From Acuticoccus mangrovi (lineage in GTDB: Bacteria; Pseudomonadota; Alphaproteobacteria; Rhizobiales; Amorphaceae), in the NCBI RefSeq assembly GCF_016411865.1, contig NZ_JAEKJA010000024.1, forward strand, positions 1 to 64,000: a stretch of DNA of 64,000 nucleotides, in the 5' to 3' direction. Positions 44,055-54,102 of the stretch are shown here, piece after piece. The notes beneath the pieces were generated by a model, which worked only from the letters and a program-made list of their open reading frames with translations, did not search any database and was not told the origin of the DNA. The translations under genes and the position numbers were made by a program. The stretch's first letter is position 1. Each line of letters opens with the position of its first letter.

Positions 44055-45139
44055 TGAGAGCCTCCCGCCTCCTTCTCGCGGCGGCGCTCGCCCTCGCACC
44101 GTCGCTCTCCCTCGGGGCGGACGGGCCGTTCGTCGCCGCGGCGCCGGGGCGGGTGGCAAGATCGGCCGACGCCGTGCGGGTGGGCGCGGGCACGACGGCG
44201 ATCGTCGCGCGGATCGTCGTCGACGAGGGCGACCGGGTCGATGTCGGCGCCGAGCTCGCCACGCTGTCGTGCGAGCCCGAGGCATACGCGCTCGAGGAGG
44301 CGAGGCATCGCCACGCCGAGCTTCAGGCGGACCTGCAGCGGCTGCGCAACGGGCCTCGCGTCGAAGAGCGTCGGGAGGCGGAGGCCAACGTGGCACGGGC
44401 GACGGCCGTCCTGCGCGAGGCCGAGGAGCAAGCGGACCGCTTCGGCCGCCTCACCTCGGGGCGCAGCGTGAGCCGGGCGCGGCTGTCCGGCAGTCTCAAC
44501 GAGCTCGCCGCCCGCCGTGCCGAGCTCGCGATCGCCACGCATGCGTCGGAGCGGCTGCACAACGGCGAGCGGCCGGAAGTGATCGCGGCCGCCGAAGCGC
44601 GCACCGCGGCCGCCGCCGCGCAGATCGGACGCCTCGAGGCCGCGCTCGACCTCTGCACCATCCGCAGCCCCATCGCCGGCATGGTGCTGCGCAAGCACGT
44701 GACGGTGGGCGAGCTCGTCAGCACCGTCGCGCCGCGCACCCTCTTCGAGATCACGGGGCTTGGGCGCACGCGGGTGATCGCCGAGGTGGACGAGAGAGAC
44801 CTCGGCGCGATCTGCCTCCATCAGGGTGCGGTGGTGACGGCGGAGGGCTACCCCGGCGTCGCCGCCGAGGCCTCGGTCACGGAGCTGAAGCCCGTGATGG
44901 GGCGCCGCACGGTCCTCAGCGACGACCCGGCCGAAAAGAGCGACCGGGACGTGCGGGAAGTGGTGCTGAGCACGCGCACGCCGCTCAGCTGGCCCATCGG
45001 CCTGCGCGTCGTGATCCGCTTTCACCCCTGTGCCGGCACGACCGACGAGGTGCCGACCGCGTCCGCCCGCGGCGCCCCTGCGCAACCGACCGCCGTCGCC
45101 GCCGGAAATCGCCCTGTCGGCGGGCGGTCCCGTCGATAG
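44054..45139 (+). CDS. HlyD/DevB-type membrane fusion protein
   Basis: A 361-residue periplasmic adaptor with an N-terminal signal or anchor (LLLAAALALAPSLSLGAD). It has a lipoyl-like half (IVARIVVDEGDRVDVGAEL), a long coiled-coil hairpin about residues 80-195 (alanine, arginine and glutamate-rich), the returning half DLCTIRSPIAGMVLRKHV and a beta-barrel end. It completes a three-part exporter, but the order permease-ATPase-adaptor differs from the usual devB-devC-devA. No outer-membrane channel gene is present. Confidence 0.88.
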   Translation: MRASRLLLAAALALAPSLSLGADGPFVAAAPGRVARSADAVRVGAGTTAIVARIVVDEGDRVDVGAELATLSCEPEAYALEEARHRHAELQADLQRLRNGPRVEERREAEANVARATAVLREAEEQADRFGRLTSGRSVSRARLSGSLNELAARRAELAIATHASERLHNGERPEVIAAAEARTAAAAAQIGRLEAALDLCTIRSPIAGMVLRKHVTVGELVSTVAPRTLFEITGLGRTRVIAEVDERDLGAICLHQGAVVTAEGYPGVAAEASVTELKPVMGRRTVLSDDPAEKSDRDVREVVLSTRTPLSWPIGLRVVIRFHPCAGTTDEVPTASARGAPAQPTAVAAGNRPVGGRSRR

Positions 45140-45325
45140 TCGCGAGGCTCGCCGAGCCACCCCATGACGTGGACGGAAGGCAGGGCCCCTCCCCTGCGTT
45201 CGCTCGCGCCCCCGCGAGACATCGCGCACCGCGGCAGGCCGACGAGGGAACGGCGATGGGAAGGCCAGCCACGCGCGAGCCATTGAGGCGAGAATGAGCC
45301 GAGGCGTGTGAACAAGGCTTCGACG

Positions 45326-47014
45326 ATGATCAATCGACTTTCCCTCTCTGCGCGGATGATCGTGATGGCGGCCTGCGCGCTCGTTGCGCTCAGTGCCTTC
45401 TGCGTCATCCAGGTGCTTCAGGCGCGCTCGGTCGTCGAGGCGACGGACGTCAGCCACGCGCTGCAGGAGAACATCGACATCGTCGCCAACATGCAGCTCG
45501 CCAACACCGAGCTGGTGCTCGCGGCGATGGACTCCATCATCGACAAGGATGAAGGCGCCGTTCAGCCCGAGCGGGTCAAGATCATCGCAGACTCCATCGC
45601 GACCGTCCGCGCCGGCGTTCCCGCCCTGCGTCGCGTGGCGGAGCTGACGGGATTGGCAAGGCTCGCCGAAGGCTTCCTCGCCGACTTCAACGCGGTCGCC
45701 CGCGGCGTCGAGGTGGACCTCGCGCACGCGATCGTGACGCGCGCCGGCCCGGAGGCCTTCGCAAAGCTCGACGACGTCATCGACGATAGCGGCGAACGGG
45801 TCTCCGAAGCGCTGAGCAAGATCCGGGAGGCCGGCAACACGGCGCTCAGCAATGCCCTGGAGCGGATGCAGGAGACCGCCAAGTTCGGCGTGACCACGGT
45901 TCTCGCGACCTTCGCCGTGTCCATCGCGTTGCTGATGCCGCTTCTCTACTTCGTGACGCGCAGCATCGTGTCCGCCCTCGCCCGCATGGTGGACACGGTG
46001 GACACCATCGCGCACGGCGATCTCGACGTCACCGTTCCGAACATGGACCGCACGGACGGGATCGGTCGCATGGCCCGCGCGCTGGAGGTGCTCCGGCAGA
46101 ACGGCGTCGAGGCGGAACGGGTGCGCAAGGAGAATGACGGGCTCGCTGCCCGCGCCGAGGAGGAGAAGCGCAAGGGGCTCGCAGAAGTCGCCGGACGCTT
46201 CCGCGCCGACATCGGCGACGTGGTGGGCGCGGTGCTCGCGGCGAGCTCGGAGCTCGAGGCGACGGCCCGGGCACTCGTGGAAATCTCCGAGCGGACGCGA
46301 GGGCGCAGCGCGAACTTCGCGTCGACGGCACAGCAGTCCATCGCCAACGTCGGCACCGTCGCCTCGGCGACCGAGCAGCTCTCGAGCAGCGCCTCGGAGA
46401 TCGGCGCGCAGGTGTCGGACTCGACCACCATGGCCCGCTCCGCCGTCGACGAGGTCGGGCGCGCGAACAATCAGGTGCAGGGCCTCGCCGAAGCGGCCAA
46501 GCAGATCGGCAGCGTGGTCGATATGATCCGCGGCATCGCCGAGCAGACCAACCTGTTGGCTCTCAACGCCACCATCGAGGCCGCGCGTGCGGGAGAGGCC
46601 GGCAAGGGCTTCGCCGTCGTGGCGCATGAGGTGAAGTCCCTCGCCGAGCAGACGTCCAACGCCACCGGAGAGATCAGCGAGCAGATCCTGCGCGTCCAGT
46701 CCGAGACGAAGGACGCCGTCAGCGCCATCGAGGTCATCCGCGGCACCATCGCGCGGATCGACGAGACCGCCACCTCCATCGCCGCCGCCGTGCGTCAGCA
46801 GTCGGCGGCGACGAGCGAGATCTCACGCAACATCCAGCAGGCCGAGCAGGGTTCGCGCTCGATGACGCAGGACATCTCCAGCGTCAGCGACGACGCCGAG
46901 GAAACCGAGCGCGCCGCCCAGCGCCTCCTCCTCTCGGTCCAGAGCCTGTCGACCCAGGCCGGCGCGATGAACGCCCGGATCGACAACTTCCTCACCGCGG
47001 TCTGCGCCGCCTGA
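45326..47014 (+). CDS. Methyl-accepting chemotaxis protein
   Basis: A ~562-residue chemoreceptor. The first membrane helix lies near residues 8-30, a mainly helical periplasmic sensor domain about 35-185 and a second helix about 190-215 ([20 protein letters not shown]). A HAMP domain follows, then the signalling hairpin whose tip is [20 protein letters not shown]. The C-terminus has no visible CheB/CheR-binding pentapeptide. A GTG at 45308 would add six residues; the ATG has AAGG upstream. The ligand is unknown. It is a single gene after the exporter and need not belong to it. Confidence 0.92.
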   Translation: MINRLSLSARMIVMAACALVALSAFCVIQVLQARSVVEATDVSHALQENIDIVANMQLANTELVLAAMDSIIDKDEGAVQPERVKIIADSIATVRAGVPALRRVAELTGLARLAEGFLADFNAVARGVEVDLAHAIVTRAGPEAFAKLDDVIDDSGERVSEALSKIREAGNTALSNALERMQETAKFGVTTVLATFAVSIALLMPLLYFVTRSIVSALARMVDTVDTIAHGDLDVTVPNMDRTDGIGRMARALEVLRQNGVEAERVRKENDGLAARAEEEKRKGLAEVAGRFRADIGDVVGAVLAASSELEATARALVEISERTRGRSANFASTAQQSIANVGTVASATEQLSSSASEIGAQVSDSTTMARSAVDEVGRANNQVQGLAEAAKQIGSVVDMIRGIAEQTNLLALNATIEAARAGEAGKGFAVVAHEVKSLAEQTSNATGEISEQILRVQSETKDAVSAIEVIRGTIARIDETATSIAAAVRQQSAATSEISRNIQQAEQGSRSMTQDISSVSDDAEETERAAQRLLLSVQSLSTQAGAMNARIDNFLTAVCAA

Positions 47015-47305
47015 CCATCCGCCATCGGGTCGGAGCGCGACCCGATCCGCCCGACAAGGCATCCGCACCGAGCCGATGGGTCCGCGGCCGATCGCAACGT
47101 CCGTCGGCCGCGCGACGACGGCGTGGCGACGATTGGCAACAACGCGACGTCATAGTCTCATGCGGCGCGTCTCGGTGCCGGCATCAGCCACCACGCCGGC
47201 CCGGCGCCATGCCGGGTGGGAATGAAACCTAGTCCCACAGCCTCGGTTCCGGGGTCGGGAGGCTCGACGCATCTTCGGCGGCATCAACCCCGGAGGACAC
47301 CTTCG

Positions 47306-47980
47306 ATGTCACTGCAAACGAAACTCGACGCCTTCAAAGCGGACTTCGAGGCGGGCAAGCCGCCCTACAACGTACCCCCGAGCGTCATCGAGACGATGCA
47401 CCGTGCCACCGCCGAGCTGATCGCGTCCGGGCAAGCGGAGAGCGCCAAGACGGTGGGTGACACGGCGCCCCCTTTCACCCTCAAGGACGCGGAGGGCAAC
47501 GCCGTCTCTTCCGTCGCCCTCCTCGCAAAGGGCCCGCTGGTCGTCAACTTCTACCGCGGCGTCTGGTGCCCCTACTGCAACATGGACCTCGCGGCGCTGC
47601 AGGCGGCACTGCCGGACATCGAAGCGCGCGGCGGCAGCCTCGTGGCGATCTCGCCGCAGACCGCTCCCAACAGCCGCAAGTCGGTGCGCCAGAACCAGCT
47701 CGACTTCCCGATCCTGTCCGACCCGAACAACGCCGTCGCCGACGCCTTCGGTCTGCGCTTCGCGCTGCCGGACTATCTGGTCGAGCTCTACAAGAGCCTG
47801 AAGAACGACCTGCCGACCTTCAACGGCGATCCGAGCTGGACGCTGCCGATGCCCGCCCGCTACGTGATCGCCCCGGACGGTACGATCCTCTACGCCGAGG
47901 TCAACCCGGACTATACGCAGCGGCCGGATCCGCAGGAGATGCTTCCGACCCTCGACCGCGCCGCCTCGGTGCGCGCCTGA
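47306..47980 (+). CDS. Peroxiredoxin-like protein (AhpC/TSA family)
   Basis: A 224-residue thioredoxin-fold protein. An N-terminal helical extension of ~55 residues precedes the domain, whose active site FYRGVWCPYCNMDL carries a CxxC pair in the peroxidatic position. This is the peroxiredoxin-like group that takes electrons from thioredoxin-type partners to reduce peroxides. CGGAGGA precedes the ATG. It is convergent with the LysR gene across a perfect hairpin. Confidence 0.9.
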   Translation: MSLQTKLDAFKADFEAGKPPYNVPPSVIETMHRATAELIASGQAESAKTVGDTAPPFTLKDAEGNAVSSVALLAKGPLVVNFYRGVWCPYCNMDLAALQAALPDIEARGGSLVAISPQTAPNSRKSVRQNQLDFPILSDPNNAVADAFGLRFALPDYLVELYKSLKNDLPTFNGDPSWTLPMPARYVIAPDGTILYAEVNPDYTQRPDPQEMLPTLDRAASVRA

Positions 47981-47998
47981 CCCCACCGCCGCGCAAGA

Positions 47999-48033
47999 CA
48001 CGGAGCCGCCGTGATGCGCACGGCGGCTCCGTG
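47999..48033. terminator. 15-bp perfect hairpin between convergent genes
   Basis: CACGGAGCCGCCGTG (47999-48013) and CACGGCGGCTCCGTG (48019-48033) pair perfectly over 15 bases with a five-base loop. It lies between the convergent peroxiredoxin and LysR genes and would stop both. No T-run follows on either side. Confidence 0.6.
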
Positions 48034-48053
48034 CCGTGGCTCACTGCGGCCCG

Positions 48054-48977
48054 CTATTCGGCCAACGGCGCGACGGGGGACGCCGACCGCGGCTCTTGCG
48101 CCATGACCTCCTCCACGAAGCGTACGAACGCCCGCGCCTTGGCCGTCGCCGTGCGGCCGGCCGGAAACATCGCCCAGAGGTCGAGCCGCGGCAGCTCCCA
48201 GTCGGTCAGCACCGAGCGCACCGTTCCGTCCGCGAGCTCCGGCGTGAACATCCATTCCGACGCCACGGCGAGCCCGGCATCAGACAGCACCGCCGCCCGC
48301 ACCCCTTCGGCCGCGGTGACACGCAACCGGCTCCGCACCGTCACCGAGAGCTCCGCGTCGTCGCGACGGAAGGTCCAGACCGCACCGCCGCCGCGCTGGG
48401 CATAGACGACGGCGTCGTGGGCGACGAGATCGCCGGGGGTCGCGGGCACGCCGCGGCGCTCGAAATAGGCCTGCGTCCCCAACACAGCGATCCGACTGCT
48501 CGCGATCTTGCGGGCGGTGAGCGCCGAATCGACCAAGCGCCCCATGCGCAGCCCGACGTCGATCCCCTCGTGCAGCAGGTCGATGTTCCGGTCGTCGAGC
48601 ACGACCTCGATGTCGAGCTCGGGATGCTGTTCCAGGAAGCGCGGAACATGCGGCATCAGATGGATGCGGGCGAACGTCACGGCCGCGCACACGCGCAGCT
48701 TCCCGCTCAGCCCGGCGCCGGCCCCGCGGGCGGCAAGGTCCGCCTCGTCCGCCTCCTCGATCGAGCGGCAGGCCCGCTCGTAGAAGCCGAGCCCCGCCTC
48801 GGTGGGAGCCAGGCCGCGCGTCGAGCGGACGAGCAGCTTGACGCCCAGCCGGTTCTCCAGCTGCGCGACGGTCTTCGACACCGCCGGCTGGCCCACATTG
48901 AGGCTGCGCCCCGCAGCGGAGAACGAGCCGGCCTCGACCACCCGAACGAAGACCTCCATCGCCGCCATGCGGTCCAT
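48054..48977 (-). CDS. LysR-family transcriptional regulator
   Basis: A 307-residue LysR regulator of the large CrgA/DmlR-like group: MEVFVRVVEAGSFSAAGRSL and VGQPAVSKTVAQLENRLGVK form the helix-turn-helix. A longer open frame upstream is arginine-rich and not part of the protein; the ATG at 48977 has GGAAGG before it. It is divergent from the cysteine-less peroxiredoxin-like gene and convergent with the true peroxiredoxin, so it may regulate one or both. Confidence 0.9.
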   Translation of the reverse strand: MDRMAAMEVFVRVVEAGSFSAAGRSLNVGQPAVSKTVAQLENRLGVKLLVRSTRGLAPTEAGLGFYERACRSIEEADEADLAARGAGAGLSGKLRVCAAVTFARIHLMPHVPRFLEQHPELDIEVVLDDRNIDLLHEGIDVGLRMGRLVDSALTARKIASSRIAVLGTQAYFERRGVPATPGDLVAHDAVVYAQRGGGAVWTFRRDDAELSVTVRSRLRVTAAEGVRAAVLSDAGLAVASEWMFTPELADGTVRSVLTDWELPRLDLWAMFPAGRTATAKARAFVRFVEEVMAQEPRSASPVAPLAE

Positions 48978-49078
48978 GCCCCATGCCTTCCGGGAATGAT
49001 GAGTATGGTGATCAGCATACTGCCCTAGGGTCTTGGGAATGGCCATCGTTTTCGCGATCGAAGCCAGGGGCGAGCGCG

Positions 49079-49627
49079 ATGCGTAGAACCCGAGACAGCG
49101 AGCGCCGTCGCGCCGCAGGCGAGAGCTGGGAGCGGCAGGGTCTTGCGGACGACGTGCGCCGGCAGCGGTCGCCGCGCGCCGGCGATCGCGCCCCACCGTC
49201 CGGTCTCGACGATGCTTCGGGGGCGGTGGTGACGCTGTCGGGCGCGCTCCAGCGGGGCCCGGTCGTCCTGGCGTTCGTCGGCTCCCGGCACACCTTCGAG
49301 GCGGACCGCGCGCTCGGCCGCTGGGCGGCCCGCATCGCCGAGGCCGGAGCCTCGCTCCTGGTCCTGTCGCCAACCTTCCCGACCGACGGCGCGGTGCTGC
49401 CGGGGGCAGCGGTGCTCCACGACGCCGGATCGCGCGTCGCGGCGGCCTACGGCCTGTTCGGCGACGGGCCGGCGTCCATCACTCCCATGCCGGCGACGTT
49501 CGTCATCAGCCAGAACGCGCAGATCGCGATGTCGCTGACCGAGGCTTCGTTCGGCGACGAGTTCGTCGCCGTCAATATCCTCAGCGCGCTCGCGGCGCTG
49601 CGCCGAAGCACGCCCGCGACACCGTGA
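49079..49627 (+). CDS. Cysteine-less peroxiredoxin-like protein
   Basis: A 182-residue protein whose residues ~55-170 align with the peroxiredoxin at 47306. GPVVLAFVGSRHTFEADRAL corresponds to its active-site strand, ASLLVLSPT to SLVAISPQ, and both keep DAG/VAAAYGLFGDG-type segments. The CxxC site is replaced by GSRHTF, and the whole protein has no cysteine, so it cannot be a peroxidase of the usual kind. The first ~50 residues are arginine-rich and may be mis-started. It may be a binding or regulatory relative, or a decaying copy. LysR is encoded divergently 101 bases away. Confidence 0.7.
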   Translation: MRRTRDSERRRAAGESWERQGLADDVRRQRSPRAGDRAPPSGLDDASGAVVTLSGALQRGPVVLAFVGSRHTFEADRALGRWAARIAEAGASLLVLSPTFPTDGAVLPGAAVLHDAGSRVAAAYGLFGDGPASITPMPATFVISQNAQIAMSLTEASFGDEFVAVNILSALAALRRSTPATP

Positions 49628-49932
49628 GTCGCGGCGGCGACGCCTCCCCCGACCGTCGCGCCGGCCCGCCGTCGCGGCCTCGCATCGCCGTGCCGGGCGA
49701 TCGACGACGGCGAAGCGCTTTCGTGCGCTTGGCCGCCGTTGGGGTATAGTCTCGCCGACCATGGCACTCTCCCAGCACCGCCCGCAGAACTCGGCTGCTC
49801 CTCGACGATCGGTCCATACCTTTGCGGAATAGACATCATGTGGACGCGCCACGTTCTCGCTCCGGCGGGGATGAATATCTTGCGTCTCGCGACGGACGTA
49901 CCGCCGCCCGTTCCGCGAGAGGAGTGACCTCC
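49628..49932. other. 305-base gap before the EamA gene
   Basis: No convincing gene. A TATAGT box at 49745-49750 could be a -10 element. A 29-codon frame from ATG 49838 to the stop at 49927 ends five bases before the EamA start and could be a leader peptide, but nothing else supports it. Confidence 0.4.
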
Positions 49933-50874
49933 ATGCCCATTGCCACGACCGCGCGCGCGCAGACCGCGGCGCCCGACGCCAGCCTCATGCGCGGGGTCGG
50001 CTACGGCCTCGCCGCGGTCGTCATGTGGGCGGGCTACTTGAGCTTCGCCCGCGCCGGGATCAGAATCGGCCTCGCGCCGCAGGACATCGTCTTCCTGCGT
50101 TTCGCGCCGGCGGCGGCCCTTACCCTGCCCTGGCTCATCCGCTTCCGCCACGCCTCGCTCCTGCGGATCGGTGTCCCGCGCAGCATACTCCTCGCCCTCA
50201 CCGCGGGACCGCTCTTCATCATCCTCGGCGCCACCGGCTACACTTTCGCCCCCCTCGCCCACGGCGCGGTGGTGCAGCCGGCGACGGTCACCCTCGCCGC
50301 GATGGCCATCGCCTGGCTCTTCCTCGGCGAGAGGCTGACCGCCGGCCGCGCGCTCGGCATCGGCGTCATCATCGTCGGGCTCGTGCTGATCGCCTCCGGC
50401 GATCCGGGCGAGACGGGGGAAGCCACCTGGGTCGGCGACCTCCTCTTCGCCGCCGCGGGGCTGTGCTGGGCGGTCTTCACGGTGCTCCTGAAACGCTGGA
50501 ACGTCGGCGGGCTTGCCGCGACGGCGATCGTCTCGGTGCTCTCCGGCGCACTCGTGGTGCCGAGCTTCATCGCGCTCGACAGCTTCGAGCGCCTCGCCGC
50601 GATCGGTATCGGGACCCTGCTCGTGCAGATCCTCGTGCAAGGCGTCTGCGCGGGCTTCCTCGCCGTCGTCGCCTATGGGCGGGCGGTCGACGCGCTCGGC
50701 GCCTCGCGGGCCGCGCTCTTTCCCGCGCTCGTGCCGGCGGTGGCCCTCGTGATCGGCATCCCGATCACCGGCGAGCTGCCGACCTCGATGGAGCTGGTCG
50801 GCGCCGTTCTCGCAACCTTCGGCCTCACCGTGGCGATCGGGGTGCTGCGGGTGCGCCTTCCCGGCGGGCGCTGA
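49933..50874 (+). CDS. EamA/DMT family transporter
   Basis: A 313-residue inner-membrane protein with ten predicted helices in two EamA repeats (about residues 18-155 and 165-305), the drug/metabolite transporter pattern. ERLTAGRALGIGVIIVGLVL is the typical end of the first repeat. Members usually export amino acids or metabolites. GAGAGGAGTG precedes the ATG. Its 3' end overlaps the convergent epimerase gene by 50 bases. Confidence 0.9.
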   Translation: MPIATTARAQTAAPDASLMRGVGYGLAAVVMWAGYLSFARAGIRIGLAPQDIVFLRFAPAAALTLPWLIRFRHASLLRIGVPRSILLALTAGPLFIILGATGYTFAPLAHGAVVQPATVTLAAMAIAWLFLGERLTAGRALGIGVIIVGLVLIASGDPGETGEATWVGDLLFAAAGLCWAVFTVLLKRWNVGGLAATAIVSVLSGALVVPSFIALDSFERLAAIGIGTLLVQILVQGVCAGFLAVVAYGRAVDALGASRAALFPALVPAVALVIGIPITGELPTSMELVGAVLATFGLTVAIGVLRVRLPGGR

Positions 50875-51772
50875 GCCACGCGGCGTAGGCGGCGATCCCC
50901 TCCTTGAGGTCGACGCTCGGCCGATAGCCGAGATCGCGGGCCGCCGCGCTGATGTCGAAGCGCTCCAAGATGGTGTCTCCGGCACCGATGCCGGGCCCGA
51001 TCTCGGCCTCGAAGGCGGGAACGGCCGCCCGCACCATCTCCACGATCTCCGCCATGGTGTGGCGCGACCCGCCGGTGACGGTGTAGATGCGCGCGCCCGT
51101 GGTCTCGGCCTTCGCGGCGAGGATCAAGGCCCGCGCCGCGTCGTCCACGTGGATGAACTGGCGGTAGAAGTCCGCCCCCGCCGCGCGCCGGTAGGTGCGC
51201 CCGCCGAGGCCCGAGAGGATCATCTCGCGAATGTCGCAGTCGGTGGTGCGTCGCGGGCCGTAGACGAAGCTGATGCGCAGGGCGACGCCGGAAAGGCCGT
51301 GCTCGCTGGCGTAGCCGTGAAGCAGCGCCTCGAGCGCCGCCTTGGTGGCGCCGTAGACGGTGTTGGGGCTGAGCGGCACCGTCTCGGGCACCAGCGGCAG
51401 GCCGGCCGGCGTCGGACCGTAGGCGCTCGTCGAGGAGCACACCACGAAGCGCGGCACCTCGTGGATGCGGGCGAGCTCCAACAGCGCCGCCGTGCCGCCG
51501 AAATTGATGTCGACGATGAGGGTCGGCTCGTCCCGCGCCAGCATCGGCCCCGACAGCGCGCCACAGTGAATGATGGCGTCGAATGGCCCCTCCGCGATCG
51601 CCACGGCGTGGAGACGATGAATGTCCCGCACGTCGGCGCGGACGATCGGCAGGCCGTCCTCGGTCTCCCTCACCACATCGATCGGCACGACGCGGTCGCC
51701 GGCCGCCTCGAGCATTGTGCGCACGCGATTGCCGATGAGGCCGAAGGCCCCCGTCACCAGATAGTTCGCCAC
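50825..51772 (-). CDS. NAD-dependent epimerase/dehydratase family protein
   Basis: A 315-residue short-chain (extended) dehydrogenase. The N-terminal VTGAFGLIGNRVR gives the GxxGxxG NAD-binding motif, and YGATKAALEALLHGY gives the catalytic YxxxK. Members act on nucleotide sugars or small hydroxy acids; the substrate is not evident. The last ~17 codons overlap the convergent EamA gene. Confidence 0.88.
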   Translation of the reverse strand: MANYLVTGAFGLIGNRVRTMLEAAGDRVVPIDVVRETEDGLPIVRADVRDIHRLHAVAIAEGPFDAIIHCGALSGPMLARDEPTLIVDINFGGTAALLELARIHEVPRFVVCSSTSAYGPTPAGLPLVPETVPLSPNTVYGATKAALEALLHGYASEHGLSGVALRISFVYGPRRTTDCDIREMILSGLGGRTYRRAAGADFYRQFIHVDDAARALILAAKAETTGARIYTVTGGSRHTMAEIVEMVRAAVPAFEAEIGPGIGAGDTILERFDISAAARDLGYRPSVDLKEGIAAYAAWLSARREGAPAAPRSPR

Positions 51773-51794
51773 GCCGGACGGACCTCCCCTCGCG

Positions 51795-51821
51795 AAAAGC
51801 GCCGCCCGGTGGGCGGCGCTT
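51795..51821 (-). terminator. Rho-independent terminator of hppA
   Basis: On the minus strand AGCGCCGCC pairs with GGCGGCGCT (nine pairs, 51798-51806 with 51812-51820) and is followed by TTTTCGCG. It lies 30 bases past the hppA stop. Confidence 0.75.
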
Positions 51822-51850
51822 CCATCCCAGCAATTTCCGCGCCGGCCGCC

Positions 51851-53998
51851 TTAATGGGCGAGCACGGCGAGGAGGAGCAGGGCCACGATGTTGGTGATCT
51901 TGATCATCGGGTTCACGGCGGGGCCGGCGGTGTCCTTGTAAGGGTCGCCCACCGTGTCGCCCGTCACCGAGGCCTTGTGAGCCTCAGAGCCCTTGAGGTG
52001 CCGCGTCCCGTCGCGGTCGACGAAGCCGTCCTCGAACGACTTCTTGGCGTTGTCCCAGGCGCCGCCGCCGGCGGTCATGGAGATCGCCACGAAGAGGCCC
52101 GTCACGATCACGCCGAGAAGCATCGCGCCGGTCGCGGCGAAGGCCTCGCCCTTTCCGGCGATGGCGAAGATGACGAAGTAGACGACGATGGGCGACAGCA
52201 CCGGCAACAGCGAGGGGATGATCATCTCGCGGATCGCCGCTCGGGTGAGCATGTCCACCGCCCGGCCGTAGTCGGGCCGGTCCTTGCCCTCCATGATGCC
52301 GGGCTTCTCGCGGAACTGGCGGCGCACCTCCTCCACCACGGAGCCCGCGGCGCGGCCGACCGCCGTCATCGCGATGCCGCCGAAGAGGAAGGGCAGCAGG
52401 CCGCCGAAGAAGAGGCCCACCACCACGTAGGGATTGGCGAGGGAGAAGTTCAGCGTCTCGGCCGTCACCCCGGCGAAGTAGGGATATTGCTCCGGATGGC
52501 TGATGAAATATTGGAGGTCTTCGGTGTAGGCGGCGAAGAGCACCAGGGCGCCGAGGCCGGCGGAGCCGATGGCGTAGCCCTTCGTCACCGCCTTGGTGGT
52601 GTTGCCGACGGCGTCGAGGGCGTCGGTGGTCGAGCGCACCTCGGCCGGAAGGTCGGCCATCTCGGCGATGCCGCCGGCGTTGTCGGTCACCGGGCCGAAG
52701 GCGTCGAGGGCGACGACCATGCCGGCGAGCGCCAGCATCGTGGTGACGGCGATGGCGATGCCGTAGAGGCCGGCGAAGGAGTAGGTGAAGAGGATGCCCG
52801 CGATGATCACGATGGCGGGCAGGGCCGTCGCCTCCAGCGACACGGCGAGACCCTGGATCACGTTGGTGCCGTGACCGGTCACCGAAGCCTGGCTGATCGA
52901 GCGCACCGGGCGATAGCCGACGCCGGTATAATATTCGGTGATCCAGATGATGAGGCCGGTGATCACGAGCCCCGCGACGCCGCAGAGATAGAGGTCGAAC
53001 GGGGTGAAGGAGGTGCCGCCCGCGGTGGTCATGACCGCACCGAAGGAGCCGAAGACCAGGTAGGTGACCGGCAAGAGCACGATGAGCGACAGCACCGCCG
53101 TGACGACGAAGCCGCGGTAGAGGGCGCCCATGATGTTTTGCGAGGCGCCGAGCTTCACGAAGAAGGTGCCGGCGATGGAGGTGAGCACGCACGCGCCGCC
53201 GATGGTGAGCGGATAAAGCATCGCCGAGCCGAGGAACTCGGACGTCGCGAAGTAGATCGCCCCGAGCACCATCGTGGCGACGACGGTCACGGCGTAGGTC
53301 TCGAAGAGGTCGGCCGCCATGCCGGCGCAGTCGCCGACATTGTCGCCCACGTTGTCGGCGATGGTGGCGGGGTTGCGCGGATCGTCCTCCGGAATGCCGG
53401 CCTCCACCTTGCCCACGAGGTCGCCGCCGACGTCGGCGCCCTTCGTGAAGATGCCGCCGCCGAGACGGGCGAAGATCGAGATCAGCGACGCGCCGAAGCC
53501 GAGCGCCACCAGCGCGTCGACCACCGTGCGCGAGGTGGCGTCGTAGCCGAGCACCGTGGTGAGGATGAAGAAGTAGACCGACACGCCGAGGAGCGCGAGG
53601 CCGGCGACGAGGAGACCGGTGACGGCGCCGGACTTGAAGGCGATGTCGAGCCCGCCCTGCAGGCTGACGGACGCCGCCTGCGCGGTGCGCACGTTGGCGC
53701 GGACCGAGACGAGCATGCCGATGTAGCCCGCGACGCCCGACAGGGTCGCGCCGATGGCGAAGCCGATCGCGACCAAGCCGCCCAGGAGCCAGAAGACGAC
53801 CATGAAGATCACCACCCCGACGACGGCGATGGTGAGATACTGGCGCGCCAGATAGGCGGATGCGCCCTCCTGAATGGCCCCGGCAATCTCCTGCATGCGC
53901 GCCGAGCCGCTCGGTGCGGCCAGAACGCTCCGGACGGCCCACCCTCCGTAGAGCAATGAGACCAATCCACAGGCGATGACGATCAGCGTCGCAGTCAT
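51851..53998 (-). CDS. hppA: K+-independent membrane-bound H+-translocating pyrophosphatase
   Basis: A 715-residue polytopic membrane protein (about 16 helices) that couples pyrophosphate hydrolysis to proton pumping. The catalytic loops are intact: [40 protein letters not shown] and the C-terminal DAxGPxxDNAGG-type segments. The GNTTKA motif has Lys at the position that marks the K+-independent class (Ala in K+-dependent enzymes). Typical of photosynthetic and soil alphaproteobacteria. It has its own terminator. Confidence 0.96.
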   Translation of the reverse strand: MTATLIVIACGLVSLLYGGWAVRSVLAAPSGSARMQEIAGAIQEGASAYLARQYLTIAVVGVVIFMVVFWLLGGLVAIGFAIGATLSGVAGYIGMLVSVRANVRTAQAASVSLQGGLDIAFKSGAVTGLLVAGLALLGVSVYFFILTTVLGYDATSRTVVDALVALGFGASLISIFARLGGGIFTKGADVGGDLVGKVEAGIPEDDPRNPATIADNVGDNVGDCAGMAADLFETYAVTVVATMVLGAIYFATSEFLGSAMLYPLTIGGACVLTSIAGTFFVKLGASQNIMGALYRGFVVTAVLSLIVLLPVTYLVFGSFGAVMTTAGGTSFTPFDLYLCGVAGLVITGLIIWITEYYTGVGYRPVRSISQASVTGHGTNVIQGLAVSLEATALPAIVIIAGILFTYSFAGLYGIAIAVTTMLALAGMVVALDAFGPVTDNAGGIAEMADLPAEVRSTTDALDAVGNTTKAVTKGYAIGSAGLGALVLFAAYTEDLQYFISHPEQYPYFAGVTAETLNFSLANPYVVVGLFFGGLLPFLFGGIAMTAVGRAAGSVVEEVRRQFREKPGIMEGKDRPDYGRAVDMLTRAAIREMIIPSLLPVLSPIVVYFVIFAIAGKGEAFAATGAMLLGVIVTGLFVAISMTAGGGAWDNAKKSFEDGFVDRDGTRHLKGSEAHKASVTGDTVGDPYKDTAGPAVNPMIKITNIVALLLLAVLAH

Positions 53999-54102
53999 TC
54001 GTTTTCCTCCAGCGCGTCGTGTTTATTATTGAAGCGCGTTGTTATTTGTTTTTGGCTGAGCCATGCAGTGCAGCAAACTTGTGCCGCGCCTGCAATATGG
54101 CG

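Noticed and set aside
49739-49927. A 62-codon frame just before the EamA gene
   Set aside because: No ribosome binding site and no recognisable peptide; the end near the next start may be chance. Mentioned only as a possible leader.
51059-53959. A 966-codon open frame antisense to hppA
   Set aside because: It is His-, Gly- and Arg-rich with no domain. Such frames are expected opposite GC-rich genes. The same applies to long antisense frames at 60518-63295, 43871-46627 and 31421-33664.
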